Under the pieces are notes generated by a model, which ran no database searches, had not been told where the DNA came from, and was given only the letters and a program-made list of their open reading frames with translations. 64,000 nt of DNA, from positions 1 through 64,000 of the forward strand of contig NZ_APNM01000003.1 of the NCBI RefSeq assembly GCF_040361335.1. The letters are read 5' to 3'. Below are positions 23,445 to 33,981 of this stretch, in pieces (within the stretch, counting starts at the first letter, position 1; every line of letters begins with the position of its first letter). Made by a program: the position numbers and the translations under genes. The DNA comes from APNM01 sp040361335 (GTDB lineage: Bacteria > Pseudomonadota > Gammaproteobacteria > Nevskiales > Salinisphaeraceae).

Positions 23445-25094
23445 TCACGGGTGGATGTCGCCCCGTTCCAGTCGCCCGACGTAATCCTTGTACGCCCCCA
23501 TGGCCTTGTGCCCGAGGATCACCATCAGCGGCAGGTTGATGATCAGCATCAGGCCCACCCCGACGGTGCTGAGGGTGTCCAGCTCGCGCGTGGTCTGGAT
23601 CAGCCCCGTGCAGGCGAGCACGATCAGGCCGCAGTAGACCGCGCGGTAGGGCGGTATCCAGCGTTGCCCGAACAGGTAGGTGATCGCCTGCTCGCCGTAA
23701 TAGCTCCAGGTGATCATGGTGGAGATGGCGAACAGCCAGATGGTGAGGGTCACCATCCATTGGCCGAGGCCGTCGGCCGCCGAGTCGAACGCCTTGGCGG
23801 TGAGGGTGGAGGCGGTGTAGTCGGCGAACAGGCCGTCCTCGACCAGGCGCGGCTCGCCGTCCAGGGGCAGGGGCGTCCACTGGATGCGCGGCCCCGCGTT
23901 GCCCGGCTCGATGCGGCCGTAGAGGCGCTCGCGCCCGTCGTCGCCGGCGACCACGACGAACACCGAGTCGCCGGCGTGCCAGCCGCCGTCCTCCCAGACG
24001 GGCGGCGTGTCGGTACCGGGGATCCAGCCGCTGTCGGTCTGCTCGAACGCGGGCGGCTCCTCCCAGGCGGCCGAGGGGCCGCGGTCCCAGACGCCGCTGA
24101 CCAGGATCACCAGGGCGGTCACGGTGCAGACCACCAGGGTATCGATGAAGGGCTCCAGTCCCGCGACGATGCCTTCCGTGACCGGCTCGCGGGTGCGCAC
24201 GGCGGCATGGGCGATCGGGGCGCTGCCCAGCCCCGCCTCGCTGGAGAACAGGGCGCGCTTCATGCCGAAGATGAAGGCGGTGGCCAGGCCGGCGCCGAGG
24301 AAGGCACCGCCGGCGTCCGCCGGCGAGAAGGCGCTGGTCAGGATCAGGGCGAAGGTGCCGGGCAGCTCGTCGGCATTCATGTAGAGCACCCACAGCCCCG
24401 CCAGTACGTAGATGCTGCCCATGATCGGGACCAGCCGCGCCGCCAGCGCGCCGATGCGCCGGATGCCGCCGATGATCACCACGCCCACGGCCGCGGCCAG
24501 GACCAGACCGGTGAGCCAGGGCGCGACGCCGAAGTATTCGCGCGTGGTGTCGCCCACGCTCCAGGACTGGAACATGTTGCCGGCGAAGAAGGCGTAGGTG
24601 AGCAGTGCCACGCTGAAAGCGCCGCCCACCACCGTGCCGGTGCGGGCCAGCCGGGGCGACAGCTCGGCGAGCCCCCGCTTGGCGACCCACATGGTGCCGC
24701 CGTGGGGGTTGGCCGGATCGGAGACATCGCGGTAGATCACCGCCAGCAGCACTTCCGTGGCCTTGATCGCCATGCCCACGAAGCCCACCACCCACATCCA
24801 GAACACCGCGCCGGGGCCGCCGATCTCGACCGCGATCGCCACGCCGGCGATGTTGCCCAGGCCGACGGTGGCCGCCAGCGCCGCCGACAGGGCGGAGAAG
24901 TGGCTGAGCACGCCGGGGCCGCCCGGCGCGGTCCAGCGGCCGGTGAGCAGTCCGAAGCCGTGGGTCAGCGCCCGGTACTGCAGGAAGCCGCTCCAGACCG
25001 TGAACAGCACGCCCACCGCGAGCAGCACCAGCAGGACCGGCACCGACAGGGTGACGGCGTTGATCGACTCCAGGATGCCGAAGACGGTTTCCAT
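23445..25094 (-). CDS. AGCS-family sodium:alanine/glycine symporter (paralogue 1)
   Basis: An inner-membrane transporter coupling uptake of alanine or glycine to Na+. The 549-residue protein has the AGCS signatures ALSAALAATVGLGNIAGVA, GGPGAVFWMWVVGFVGMA, FSSEAGLGSAPIAHAA and EPFIDTLVVCT. Between residues about 335 and 430 is a charged, non-hydrophobic insertion (from DRGPSAAW to LFADYT) that typical AGCS proteins of about 450 residues lack. It is related to the paralogue at 26476, which has the same insertion. It lies 4 bp behind the NSS gene and 28 bp ahead of hemH. Confidence 0.93.
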   Translation of the reverse strand: METVFGILESINAVTLSVPVLLVLLAVGVLFTVWSGFLQYRALTHGFGLLTGRWTAPGGPGVLSHFSALSAALAATVGLGNIAGVAIAVEIGGPGAVFWMWVVGFVGMAIKATEVLLAVIYRDVSDPANPHGGTMWVAKRGLAELSPRLARTGTVVGGAFSVALLTYAFFAGNMFQSWSVGDTTREYFGVAPWLTGLVLAAAVGVVIIGGIRRIGALAARLVPIMGSIYVLAGLWVLYMNADELPGTFALILTSAFSPADAGGAFLGAGLATAFIFGMKRALFSSEAGLGSAPIAHAAVRTREPVTEGIVAGLEPFIDTLVVCTVTALVILVSGVWDRGPSAAWEEPPAFEQTDSGWIPGTDTPPVWEDGGWHAGDSVFVVVAGDDGRERLYGRIEPGNAGPRIQWTPLPLDGEPRLVEDGLFADYTASTLTAKAFDSAADGLGQWMVTLTIWLFAISTMITWSYYGEQAITYLFGQRWIPPYRAVYCGLIVLACTGLIQTTRELDTLSTVGVGLMLIINLPLMVILGHKAMGAYKDYVGRLERGDIHP

Positions 25095-25098
25095 GGGC

Positions 25099-26436
25099 TC
25101 AGACCACGCCGAGGCCGTTGAGGGCGATCCAGAGGATGCCGAGCGGACACACGAATCGGAGCATGAACAGCCACAGGCCGGTGCCCGGTATCGGGTGTCG
25201 GCCGTCCTGCGTCAGGGCGGAAATGGCCTTGGGTCCGAGCTTCCAGCCCACGAACAGGGCGGTCACGAAGGCGCCGCCGGGCATGAGCACCGAGGTGGCC
25301 AGGGTGTCGGCGAAGGTCAGGAAGTCCTGGCCGTTGACGGTGAAGCCGGACCAGAGCCCCATCGATAGGGCCGAGGGCACCGCCAGCGCGGAGGTGATGA
25401 CCGCCGCGAGCAGTGTGGCGCTGTGGCGACGCAGGCCGTGCTCGTCCTTGATGTACGTGACGATCACCTCCAGCAGGGAAACCGCCGAGGTGAGCGCGGC
25501 GATCGCCAGCAGCACGAAAAAGAGGGTGCTGAAGATCTGCCCCGCCGGCATCTGAGCGAAGACCGTCGGGAGGGTGATGAAGGTCAGCGCCGGGCCCTGG
25601 TCGGGGGCGACGCCGGCGGCGAACACCGCCGGCAGGATCACCAGGCCGGCGAGGAAGGCGATCAGGGTGTCGAGGCCGGTGATCATGCCGGCGTCCGCGG
25701 CCAGGTTGTCGTCACGGGTCATGTACGAGCCGTAGGTGATCAGCGCGCCCAGGCCCAGTGACAGCGAGAAGAAGGCCTGGCCGATGGCGCCGACGAAGGT
25801 GTCGGGACCGACCTTGCTCCAGTCGGGACGCAGGTAGAAGGCGATACCCTCGCCGGCGCCCGGCAGGGTCACCGCGCGCACCACCAGGATCAGCAGCAGC
25901 ACGAATAGCAGGGGCATGAACAACTTGGAGGTGCGCTCGATACCGGCGCCGATGCCGCCGGCCACCACGATCGCCGTCAGGGTCATGAACAGGGCCGCGC
26001 AGGCCAGGGGCGCCACGGGATCGCCGACGAAATCCTGGAACACGGTGCGCACGGTTTCGCCGTCGGTGCTGTGGATCGCGCCCTCCGCGCTCAGGGCGAT
26101 ATAGGCCAGGGTCCAGCCGGCCACCACGATGTAATAGGACAGCACCAGGAACGCCGTGATGATGCCCAGCATGCCCGCCAGGGGCCAGAGGCCGCCGGCA
26201 AGCTCGCGGAACGCGCCGACCGGATTCTTCTGGGTGCTGCGCCCGATCAGAAGCTCGGCGAGCATCAGCGACAGGCCGAAGACCAGGATGAAGCCGAGGT
26301 AGAGAATCAGGAAGGCGCCGCCGCCCTCCTCGCCGGCCATGTACGGGAATTTCCAGACATTGCCGAGACCGACCGCGGAGCCGGCCGTGGCCATGATGAA
26401 GCCGAAACGCGTCCCCCAGTGCTCGCGTCGCGCCAT
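25099..26436 (-). CDS. Neurotransmitter:sodium symporter (NSS) family transporter
   Basis: A 445-residue LeuT-fold sodium-dependent amino-acid transporter. The opening REHWGTRFGFIMATAGSAVGLGNVWKFPYMAGEEGGGAFLILY is the sodium-site TM1 signature of the family, and LSLGLGALITYGSYMTRDDN is the conserved TM6 region. About eleven to twelve membrane segments fit the length. It sits between the two AGCS paralogues on one transcript, suggesting a joint amino-acid uptake unit. Substrate unknown. Confidence 0.94.
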   Translation of the reverse strand: MARREHWGTRFGFIMATAGSAVGLGNVWKFPYMAGEEGGGAFLILYLGFILVFGLSLMLAELLIGRSTQKNPVGAFRELAGGLWPLAGMLGIITAFLVLSYYIVVAGWTLAYIALSAEGAIHSTDGETVRTVFQDFVGDPVAPLACAALFMTLTAIVVAGGIGAGIERTSKLFMPLLFVLLLILVVRAVTLPGAGEGIAFYLRPDWSKVGPDTFVGAIGQAFFSLSLGLGALITYGSYMTRDDNLAADAGMITGLDTLIAFLAGLVILPAVFAAGVAPDQGPALTFITLPTVFAQMPAGQIFSTLFFVLLAIAALTSAVSLLEVIVTYIKDEHGLRRHSATLLAAVITSALAVPSALSMGLWSGFTVNGQDFLTFADTLATSVLMPGGAFVTALFVGWKLGPKAISALTQDGRHPIPGTGLWLFMLRFVCPLGILWIALNGLGVV

Positions 26437-26475
26437 GGACGGTTCCCCCGTGGAGCTTGGAACAAGCGGTCGAGT

Positions 26476-28164
26476 CTAACGGAAGCGCCCGGGATTGCGC
26501 AGTCCGTGCAGCTCGCCGGAATCGAGTCGTCGCAGGTAGTCGCGATAGGCGGTGATCGCCTTGTGCGCCAGGACCAGGGTCAGCGGCAGGTTGATACAGA
26601 GCATGAAGGCCACCCCCAGTACCCCGATCTGATCGAGCTGGCGGGCGCCCTCGATGAGACCGGCACAACCCACCACGATCAGGGCACAGAACATCAAGCG
26701 GTAGCCCGTGACCCAGCGTTCGCCCCCGAGATAGATCACGCCCTGCTCGCCGTAATAGCTCCAGGTGATCATGGTGGACAGCGCGAACATCCAGATCGCC
26801 AGCGTGATCAGCCATTTGCCGAGGCCGGCGGCGGCGCTGTCGAAGGCGTGGGCGGTCAGGGTGGAGCCGGTGTAGTCGGCGTAGACGCCGTTGCCCACCA
26901 GGGCCGGTCGGACGTCGGCGACCACGTTCTCCCAGGCGATCACGCGCTGGCCGTCGCGGTGGACGACATCGCCGAACAGGCGTTGGCGCCCCTCGCCGGT
27001 CGCCACCAGGACGAACAGCCGGTCGTCCTCGGCCCAGGCCGTACGCATGTCGTCGGGCACCGGTGTGTCCGGGAGGCCCCAGTGCGCCTCCGCGGTCGCC
27101 GTCAAGGCGGTGTCCCGGGGCAGTTCGCCTTCCGGCGGCCGGTCCCAGACGCCGCTGGACAGGATCACCAGCGCGGTGATGGTGCAGACCACCAGCGTGT
27201 CTACGAATGGCTCCAGCCCGGCGACGATGCCCTCGGTGACCGGTTCCGGGGTCTTCACGGCGCTGTGGGCGATGGGAGCGGTGCCCAGGCCGGCCTCGCT
27301 GGAGAACAGGGCGCGCTTCAGGCCCCAGATGAAGGCGGTGGCCACGCTCGCGCCGACGAATGCCTGGCCGGCCTCGGTGGGCGCGAAGGCGCTGGTCACG
27401 ATCAGCCGCAGCATCGCGGGCACGACCTCGGCGTTCATCGCCAGCACCACGAGGCCGGCGGCGACGTAGAGCAGGGCCATGAACGGCACCAGGATGCCCG
27501 CGACCCGGCCGATCCGGCGCACGCCGCCCAGGGTCACCAGTCCCACCAGCACGGCCAGGACCGCGCCGGTGATCACCGGTTCCACGCCGAAATAGCTGCG
27601 GGTGGTGTCGGCCACGTTCCAGGATTGGAAGATCGCGTTGGCGGTGACCGCGTTGGTGATCAGGGCGAGGCAGAAAATGCCGCCGACCCACTTGCCGGCC
27701 CGCGCCAGTCCCGGGCGCAGTTCGGCGAGACCGCGCCGGGCCACCCACATGGCGCCGCCGTGCGGATTGTCGGGATCGTCGACGTTGCGATACAGCATCG
27801 CCAGGGTGACCTCGACCATTTTCACGGCCATGCCCACCAGGCCGACCACCCACATCCAGAACACCGCGCCGGGGCCGCCGAACTCCACCGCCAGGGCCAC
27901 GCCGGCGATGTTGCCCAGCCCGACGGTGGCGGACAGCGCGGCCGAGACCGCCTGGAAATGACTGATGGCGCCGGGCCCCGTGCCGGTATCGTAACGGCCC
28001 AGGGTGAGGGCGATGCCGTGGGTCAGCGCGCGTAGCTGCCCAAAGCCGGTCCAGACGGTGAACAGCACGCCCGCCGCTACCAGCACGCAGAGCACGGGCA
28101 CGGAGAACACCGCGCCGTTGATGGCGCCGACGACGGTATACAATTGCGCGGTGAGATCGGTCAC
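26476..28164 (-). CDS. AGCS-family sodium:alanine/glycine symporter (paralogue 2)
   Basis: A 562-residue paralogue of the symporter at 23445, first gene of the transport operon. It shows SALSATVGLGNIAGVALAVEFGGPGAVFWMWVVGLVGMA, FSSEAGLGTAPIAHSAV and EPFVDTLVVCT, with a comparable charged insertion between about residues 340 and 440 (DRPPEGELPRD to VYADYTGST). I accept the GTG start at 28164 (VTDLTAQLYTVVGAING), which leaves a normal first membrane helix. The two copies clearly share an ancestor but have diverged along their whole length, so the duplication is not recent. Confidence 0.92.
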   Translation of the reverse strand: MTDLTAQLYTVVGAINGAVFSVPVLCVLVAAGVLFTVWTGFGQLRALTHGIALTLGRYDTGTGPGAISHFQAVSAALSATVGLGNIAGVALAVEFGGPGAVFWMWVVGLVGMAVKMVEVTLAMLYRNVDDPDNPHGGAMWVARRGLAELRPGLARAGKWVGGIFCLALITNAVTANAIFQSWNVADTTRSYFGVEPVITGAVLAVLVGLVTLGGVRRIGRVAGILVPFMALLYVAAGLVVLAMNAEVVPAMLRLIVTSAFAPTEAGQAFVGASVATAFIWGLKRALFSSEAGLGTAPIAHSAVKTPEPVTEGIVAGLEPFVDTLVVCTITALVILSSGVWDRPPEGELPRDTALTATAEAHWGLPDTPVPDDMRTAWAEDDRLFVLVATGEGRQRLFGDVVHRDGQRVIAWENVVADVRPALVGNGVYADYTGSTLTAHAFDSAAAGLGKWLITLAIWMFALSTMITWSYYGEQGVIYLGGERWVTGYRLMFCALIVVGCAGLIEGARQLDQIGVLGVAFMLCINLPLTLVLAHKAITAYRDYLRRLDSGELHGLRNPGRFR

Positions 28165-28280
28165 CCCGGCAGGGTAACCCGCCGTGCCCGGAGCCGCGAA
28201 GCGCCCGCCGCGGCGGTGTCCGACCGCGGTTATGTTAGGTTAAGCGCCGCCGGACGCCCGGAGACGTCGATTCGCACGTG

Positions 28281-29321
28281 ATGCAGCCACCAGTCGTGAT
28301 CCGCTTTGGCGCCTTCGGGGATACCCTGATGTTGACGCCGGTCTTCCGTTATCTCGCCCGCCACTTCGGTGCGCCGGCGGATTTTGCCGCGCGAGGCCCC
28401 TGGTCGCTGCCGATCCTGGAACCGCACCCGGATGTGGGCGAGATCTGCCAGTTGCACAGCAAGCGGGTGCCCTTCCTGTTCAACCGCGACCAGCAGGCCA
28501 TGGTCCGCTGGTTGGCGGTACGCCGGCAACGGCTGCTCCTTAATCTCGAGGGCGACGCCAAGACCGCCGAGCTGTTGCGCCGGGCGGGTGTTGCGTCCGG
28601 GCGGGTACTGGGGTTCCAGGATATGCCGGTGGACCCGGCTTATCGCCACCAGGTCCGGGCCATGCTTTCGCGCGTGCGCATGCGTCTGGAGGGACGAGGC
28701 GATATCGAGGATCTGGACGAGCGCCTGCATGTCCCGGTCGCGCCGGCCTGGCGCGAGGACCGCGATGCCTGGTTGGCCGGTCGTGGCTGGTCGGACGATG
28801 AACTGGTGATAGTGGCGCCGGGCAACAAGCGGACCATGTCCCGCCGTTCCTACGAACGCGGCTCAAACCGCAAGCACTGGCCCATCGAGGATTGGGCACG
28901 GCTCTGTGACCGTCTGCTGGAGACGCGGCCCGGGGCGCGGATCCTGGTGGTGGGGGCGCCGGTGGAACAACGCCTGGCCGCGGCGATCGCCGCCTCGGCG
29001 GCATCCCCGCGCGTGCATGCCGTGGCCTCGGAGATGACCGTGACGCGTCTGTTGGCGCTGCTGGCGCATGCCCGCGGCGCGGTCGCCCTGGACTCGGGCC
29101 CGTCGCATGCGGCCGCCGCGGTCGGCTGCCCCGTCGTGACCCTGTTCAAGGCGACCGATCCGTCGCGCTTCGGGCCGTTGTCGGCAAGCGGGTTGGCGCG
29201 TGAGGTCACGCCGGGTGGCGTGCCGCTCGCCGACTGGCGCCCCGGCCCGATCGCGTTGGATTCGGTGCTGGCGGCCTGGTGTTCCCTGCAGGACGAGGTC
29301 GCCGCCCGGGCCGGCGGCTGA
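28281..29321 (+). CDS. Glycosyltransferase family 9 (heptosyltransferase-like)
   Basis: A GT-B fold LPS heptosyltransferase-type enzyme of about 346 residues. The N-terminus VVIRFGAFGDTLMLTPVFRYLARHF and the C-terminal AHARGAVALDSGPSHAAAAVGCPVVTLFKATDPSRFGP are typical. The middle VIVAPGNKRTMSRRSYE...KHWPIEDWARLCDRLL fits the donor domain. The ATG at 28281 follows a GTG at 28278 in the same frame; either could start translation. It ends tail to tail with the thiolase gene without spacer (TGATCA). Confidence 0.88.
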   Translation: MQPPVVIRFGAFGDTLMLTPVFRYLARHFGAPADFAARGPWSLPILEPHPDVGEICQLHSKRVPFLFNRDQQAMVRWLAVRRQRLLLNLEGDAKTAELLRRAGVASGRVLGFQDMPVDPAYRHQVRAMLSRVRMRLEGRGDIEDLDERLHVPVAPAWREDRDAWLAGRGWSDDELVIVAPGNKRTMSRRSYERGSNRKHWPIEDWARLCDRLLETRPGARILVVGAPVEQRLAAAIAASAASPRVHAVASEMTVTRLLALLAHARGAVALDSGPSHAAAAVGCPVVTLFKATDPSRFGPLSASGLAREVTPGGVPLADWRPGPIALDSVLAAWCSLQDEVAARAGG

Positions 29322-30605
29322 TCAGCGTTCGAGTATCGCGGTCACGCCCTGGCCGCCCGCCGCGCAGACCGAGATCAGTCCCCGGCCGCCGCCGTTGGCG
29401 TCCAGCAGCTTGGCCAGGGTGGCGACGATCCGGGCGCCGGTGGCGGCGAAGGGATGCCCCAGCGCCACGCTCGATCCCTTGACGTTGAGCTTGTCGCGGT
29501 CGATGGCGCCGAGCGGGGCGTCGCGGCCGAGGGCCTCCTTGCAATAGCGTTCGGATTCCCAGGCTTCCAGCGTGCACAGCACCTGGGCGGCGAAGGCTTC
29601 GTGGATCTCGTAGAAATCGAAATCCTGGAGGGTCAGGCCGGCCAGGTCCAGCATCCGCGCCACCGCGTAGGTCGGCGCCATCAGCAGACCCTCGCCGGCG
29701 TCCACGAAGTCCACGGCCGCGGTCTGGGAATAGGGCGTGACATAGGCCTGCACGGGCAGATCGTGCCGCTTCGCGTAGTCCTCCGACACCAGGTAGACCG
29801 CGGCGGCGCCGTCGGTCAGGGGCGTGGAGTTGCCCGCGGTCAGCGTGCCGTGCTCCTTGTCGAAGGCGGGCCGGAGCTTGGTCAGTTTCTCCAGGCTGGA
29901 GTCGGGACGCAGGTTGTTGTCGCGGTCGACGCCGTGGAACGGGAACACGAGGTCGTCGTAGAAGCCCTCCTCGTAGGCCCGGGCCCCGTTCATGTGGCTG
30001 GCGTAGGCCAACTCGTCCTGGGCCGCCTGGGTGATGCCCCATTCCTTGGCCATGAGCTCGCAGTGCTCGCCCATGGACAGGCCGGTGCGCGGTTCGCCCG
30101 TGCCCGGGTAGTCCGGGATCAGGTGCTTCGGGCGGATGCGGGCCAGTGCCTTCAGTCGGTCGGCGGCGCCGCGGGCGCGGTTGGCGTCGAGCAGGATGCG
30201 GCGCAGGCCGTCGTTGAGGGCGATGGGGGCGTCCGAGGTGGTGTCGACGCCGGCGGCGATGGCGGTGTCGATCTGGCCCATGGCGATCTTGTTGGCCAGC
30301 AGGATGGTGGTCTCGAGGCTGGTGCCGCAGGCCTGTTGGGCGTCGAAGGCCGGCGTGTGCGGGTCCAGGCCGCAGCCCAGCACCGATTCCCGGGTGAGAT
30401 TGAAGTCACGTGAATGTTTGAGCACCGCGCCGGCGGCGACCTCGCCGATGCGCCGGCCGGCCAGGTCGTACTTGCGGACCAGGGCCGACAGGGCGCCGGT
30501 CAGCATGTCCTGGTTGGACAGGCCGGTATAGGCCGTGTTCGCCCGGCAGAAGGGGATGCGGGCGCCGCCGACCACGGCGACGCGACGGGGCAGATCGGTG
30601 GCCAT
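29322..30605 (-). CDS. Thiolase (acetyl-CoA C-acyltransferase, FadI-like)
   Basis: A 427-residue thiolase for beta-oxidation or acetyl-CoA condensation. The nucleophilic cysteine lies in DAQQACGTSLETTILLANKIAMGQ (near residue 95). The catalytic histidines are in YEIHEAFAAQVLC and NVKGSSVALGHPFAATGARIV, and the second cysteine in ISVCAAGGQGVTAILE. The overall pattern resembles FadI. MATDLPRR at 30605 is preceded by GGAGCG at good distance; an upstream in-frame start is less likely. It is divergent from groESL. No partner hydratase gene is in the window. Confidence 0.9.
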   Translation of the reverse strand: MATDLPRRVAVVGGARIPFCRANTAYTGLSNQDMLTGALSALVRKYDLAGRRIGEVAAGAVLKHSRDFNLTRESVLGCGLDPHTPAFDAQQACGTSLETTILLANKIAMGQIDTAIAAGVDTTSDAPIALNDGLRRILLDANRARGAADRLKALARIRPKHLIPDYPGTGEPRTGLSMGEHCELMAKEWGITQAAQDELAYASHMNGARAYEEGFYDDLVFPFHGVDRDNNLRPDSSLEKLTKLRPAFDKEHGTLTAGNSTPLTDGAAAVYLVSEDYAKRHDLPVQAYVTPYSQTAAVDFVDAGEGLLMAPTYAVARMLDLAGLTLQDFDFYEIHEAFAAQVLCTLEAWESERYCKEALGRDAPLGAIDRDKLNVKGSSVALGHPFAATGARIVATLAKLLDANGGGRGLISVCAAGGQGVTAILER

Positions 30606-30722
30606 GATTCGCTCCGGTTCGGGCCGGCGCTCGCCGGCGTGCATGCCTGTGCGGATAAACTAAGACGTAACCCCCGCAGCGACAAGGATTCCGGGCCCGC
30701 GAAAAAAATTTCGGACCGGCCC

Positions 30723-30750
30723 TTGATTCACCCTGGCTCGCCCCTATGAT
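30723..30750 (+). promoter_or_regulatory. Sigma70-type promoter of groESL
   Basis: TTGATT (30723-30728) and TATGAT (30745-30750) are separated by 16 bp. The -10 element overlaps the first base of the CIRCE operator, so a repressor bound there would block the promoter. Confidence 0.75.
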
Positions 30751-30776
30751 TAGCACTCGCTCGCGACGAGTGCTAA
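30750..30776 (+). promoter_or_regulatory. CIRCE operator (HrcA site)
   Basis: A perfect CIRCE element: TTAGCACTC, nine bases, GAGTGCTAA. It predicts HrcA repression of groESL relieved by heat shock. hrcA itself is not in the window. No sigma32 consensus was recognised. Confidence 0.95.
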
Positions 30777-30856
30777 CAAGCGGGCAGCGCCTTGCCACGC
30801 AGGGCGTCATCGGTTTTGGGACCACTGAACATTCGGCTAACGAGGAGAAGGGTGGC

Positions 30857-31147
30857 ATGAATATCCGTCCTCTACACGATCGCGTCGTGATCAAGCGGCT
30901 CGAAGAGGAGCAGAAGACCTCCGGCGGGATCGTCATCCCGGACACCGCGGCGGAGAAGCCGCAGAAGGGCGAGGTCGTCGCCGTGGGCAACGGCAAGATC
31001 CTCGATAACGGCGAGACCCGCGCGCTCGACGTCAAGGTCGGCGACAAGGTGCTGTTCGGCAAGTTTTCCGGCACCGAGGTCAAGGTCGACGAGGAGGAAG
31101 TGCTGGTCATGCGCGAGGAAGACATCCTGGCGGTGCTCGAGAAGTAA
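30857..31147 (+). CDS. groES: Co-chaperonin GroES
   Basis: GroES caps the GroEL folding chamber. The 96-residue protein has the canonical start MNIRPLHDRVVIKRLEEE, the mobile-loop region KTSGGIVIPDTAAEKPQKGEVVAVGNG, and LFGKFSGTEVKVD. The ATG is preceded by AGGAGAAGG. CIRCE and promoter lie about 80-130 bp upstream, and groEL follows after 70 bp on the same transcript. Confidence 0.98.
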   Translation: MNIRPLHDRVVIKRLEEEQKTSGGIVIPDTAAEKPQKGEVVAVGNGKILDNGETRALDVKVGDKVLFGKFSGTEVKVDEEEVLVMREEDILAVLEK

Positions 31148-31217
31148 CTCGGCGCCGCTTTTTTGTGCGTGACGATTTCTTCCAACGAATCAACGGTTAA
31201 GCAAGGGGTAAGTGGCA

Positions 31218-32861
<1,644 letters not shown>

Positions 32862-32891
32862 AGCCGTCCGGCCATTCCGGCCCGGAAACGA

Positions 32892-32918
32892 CCCCCGCCT
32901 TCGGGCGGGGGTTTTTTT
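32892..32918 (+). terminator. Rho-independent terminator of groESL
   Basis: The perfect stem CCCCCGCC/GGCGGGGG with tetraloop TTCG is followed by seven T (32912-32918). The T-tract overlaps the last codons of the convergent pseI gene. Confidence 0.97.
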
Positions 32919-33981
32919 ATGTGTCGGGCCGGAGCAGATCCCAGGACAGGGGCGTGCCGCGTTCGATGTCCGCGTTGACCGACATGCCGAGTACCGCGTC
33001 GAGATGGCGCGGCGCCAGGCCGTATCCCGGCCGGATCACCCGCAAGTTCTCGCGCGTCAGGGTGTCGCCCCGGCGCAGGTCGCGGACCACGTAGAGCGAG
33101 CGCTTGAAGCGCCGGGCGCCGGCCTCGGCGTCGGTCGGCTCGTAGCGCACGCCGCCGCCGGCCTCCCAGGCCCGGCGGGTCTCCGTGACCAGCGCGGCGA
33201 GTTCGGCCGGCTCCAGGGAGAAAGCCGCGTCGACGCCGCCCGCCGCGCGGTCCAGGGTGACGTGCTTCTCGATCGCCACCGCCCCGTGCGCCACCGCCGC
33301 CACGGGTACGCCGATTCCCGGCGTGTGGTCGGACAGGCCGACCTGACAGCCGAACAGGTCCCGCATGTGCGGCACGGTCCGCAGATGGCTGTCCCGGGGA
33401 TCGCCGGGGTAGCTGCTGGTGCACTTGAACAGCAGGGGGGAATCCCCGCCCGCCGCATGCACGGCCGCCACTGCTTCGTCCAGCGTGGCGACGTCGGACA
33501 AGCCGGAGGAAATCAGCACCGGCTTGCCGGTAGCCGCCGCGTGGCGGATCAGCTCGAGATGATTGTTCTCGAAGGAGGCGATCTTGTAGGCGGGGCAGTC
33601 GAGTCCTTCCAGGAAATCCACCGCCTCCGGCTCGAAGGGGCTGCTGAAGCAGATCAGGCCGTGTTCCCGGGCGCGCTCGAACAGGGCGGCGTGCCAGTCC
33701 ATCGGGGTGTGGGCCTGTTCGTAAAGTTCGTACAGGTTGCGGCCTTCCCAGGGCGTGCCCGAGTCGCGGATCAGGAAGTCCTCGCGGCGGCTGTCGATGG
33801 TCAGCATGTCCGCGGTATAGGTCTGCAGCTTGACCGCGTCCGCGCCCGCCTCGGCGATCGCGTCCACGATGCGCAGCGCGCGCTCTAGGGAACCGTCGTG
33901 GTTGCCGGACAGCTCGGCCACGATGAAGGGCGGCCGGTCCGGACCGATCCGGCGGCCCGCGATCTCAATCTCCGGGATCAT
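32917..33981 (-). CDS. pseI: Pseudaminic acid synthase
   Basis: PseI condenses 2,4-diacylamido-2,4,6-trideoxy-altrose with phosphoenolpyruvate to give a pseudaminic-type nonulosonic acid. The 354-residue NeuB-family protein shows PPFIVAELSGNHDGSLERALRIVDA, AGADAVKLQTYTADMLT, FSSPFEPEAVDFLE, KIASFENNHLELI and LSDHTPGIGVPVAAVAHGAVAIEKH. A C-terminal SAF antifreeze-like domain follows (SLYVVRDLRRGDTLTRENLRVIRPGYGL). It is the last gene of a five-gene minus-strand operon and overlaps the formyltransferase-like gene by 17 bp. The stop codon lies inside the groEL terminator T-tract. Confidence 0.93.
   Translation of the reverse strand: MIPEIEIAGRRIGPDRPPFIVAELSGNHDGSLERALRIVDAIAEAGADAVKLQTYTADMLTIDSRREDFLIRDSGTPWEGRNLYELYEQAHTPMDWHAALFERAREHGLICFSSPFEPEAVDFLEGLDCPAYKIASFENNHLELIRHAAATGKPVLISSGLSDVATLDEAVAAVHAAGGDSPLLFKCTSSYPGDPRDSHLRTVPHMRDLFGCQVGLSDHTPGIGVPVAAVAHGAVAIEKHVTLDRAAGGVDAAFSLEPAELAALVTETRRAWEAGGGVRYEPTDAEAGARRFKRSLYVVRDLRRGDTLTRENLRVIRPGYGLAPRHLDAVLGMSVNADIERGTPLSWDLLRPDT

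Noticed and set aside
28165..28280. Search for a glycine or other amino-acid riboswitch ahead of the AGCS gene
   Set aside because: The gap is short, and no conserved aptamer pattern could be recognised by eye.
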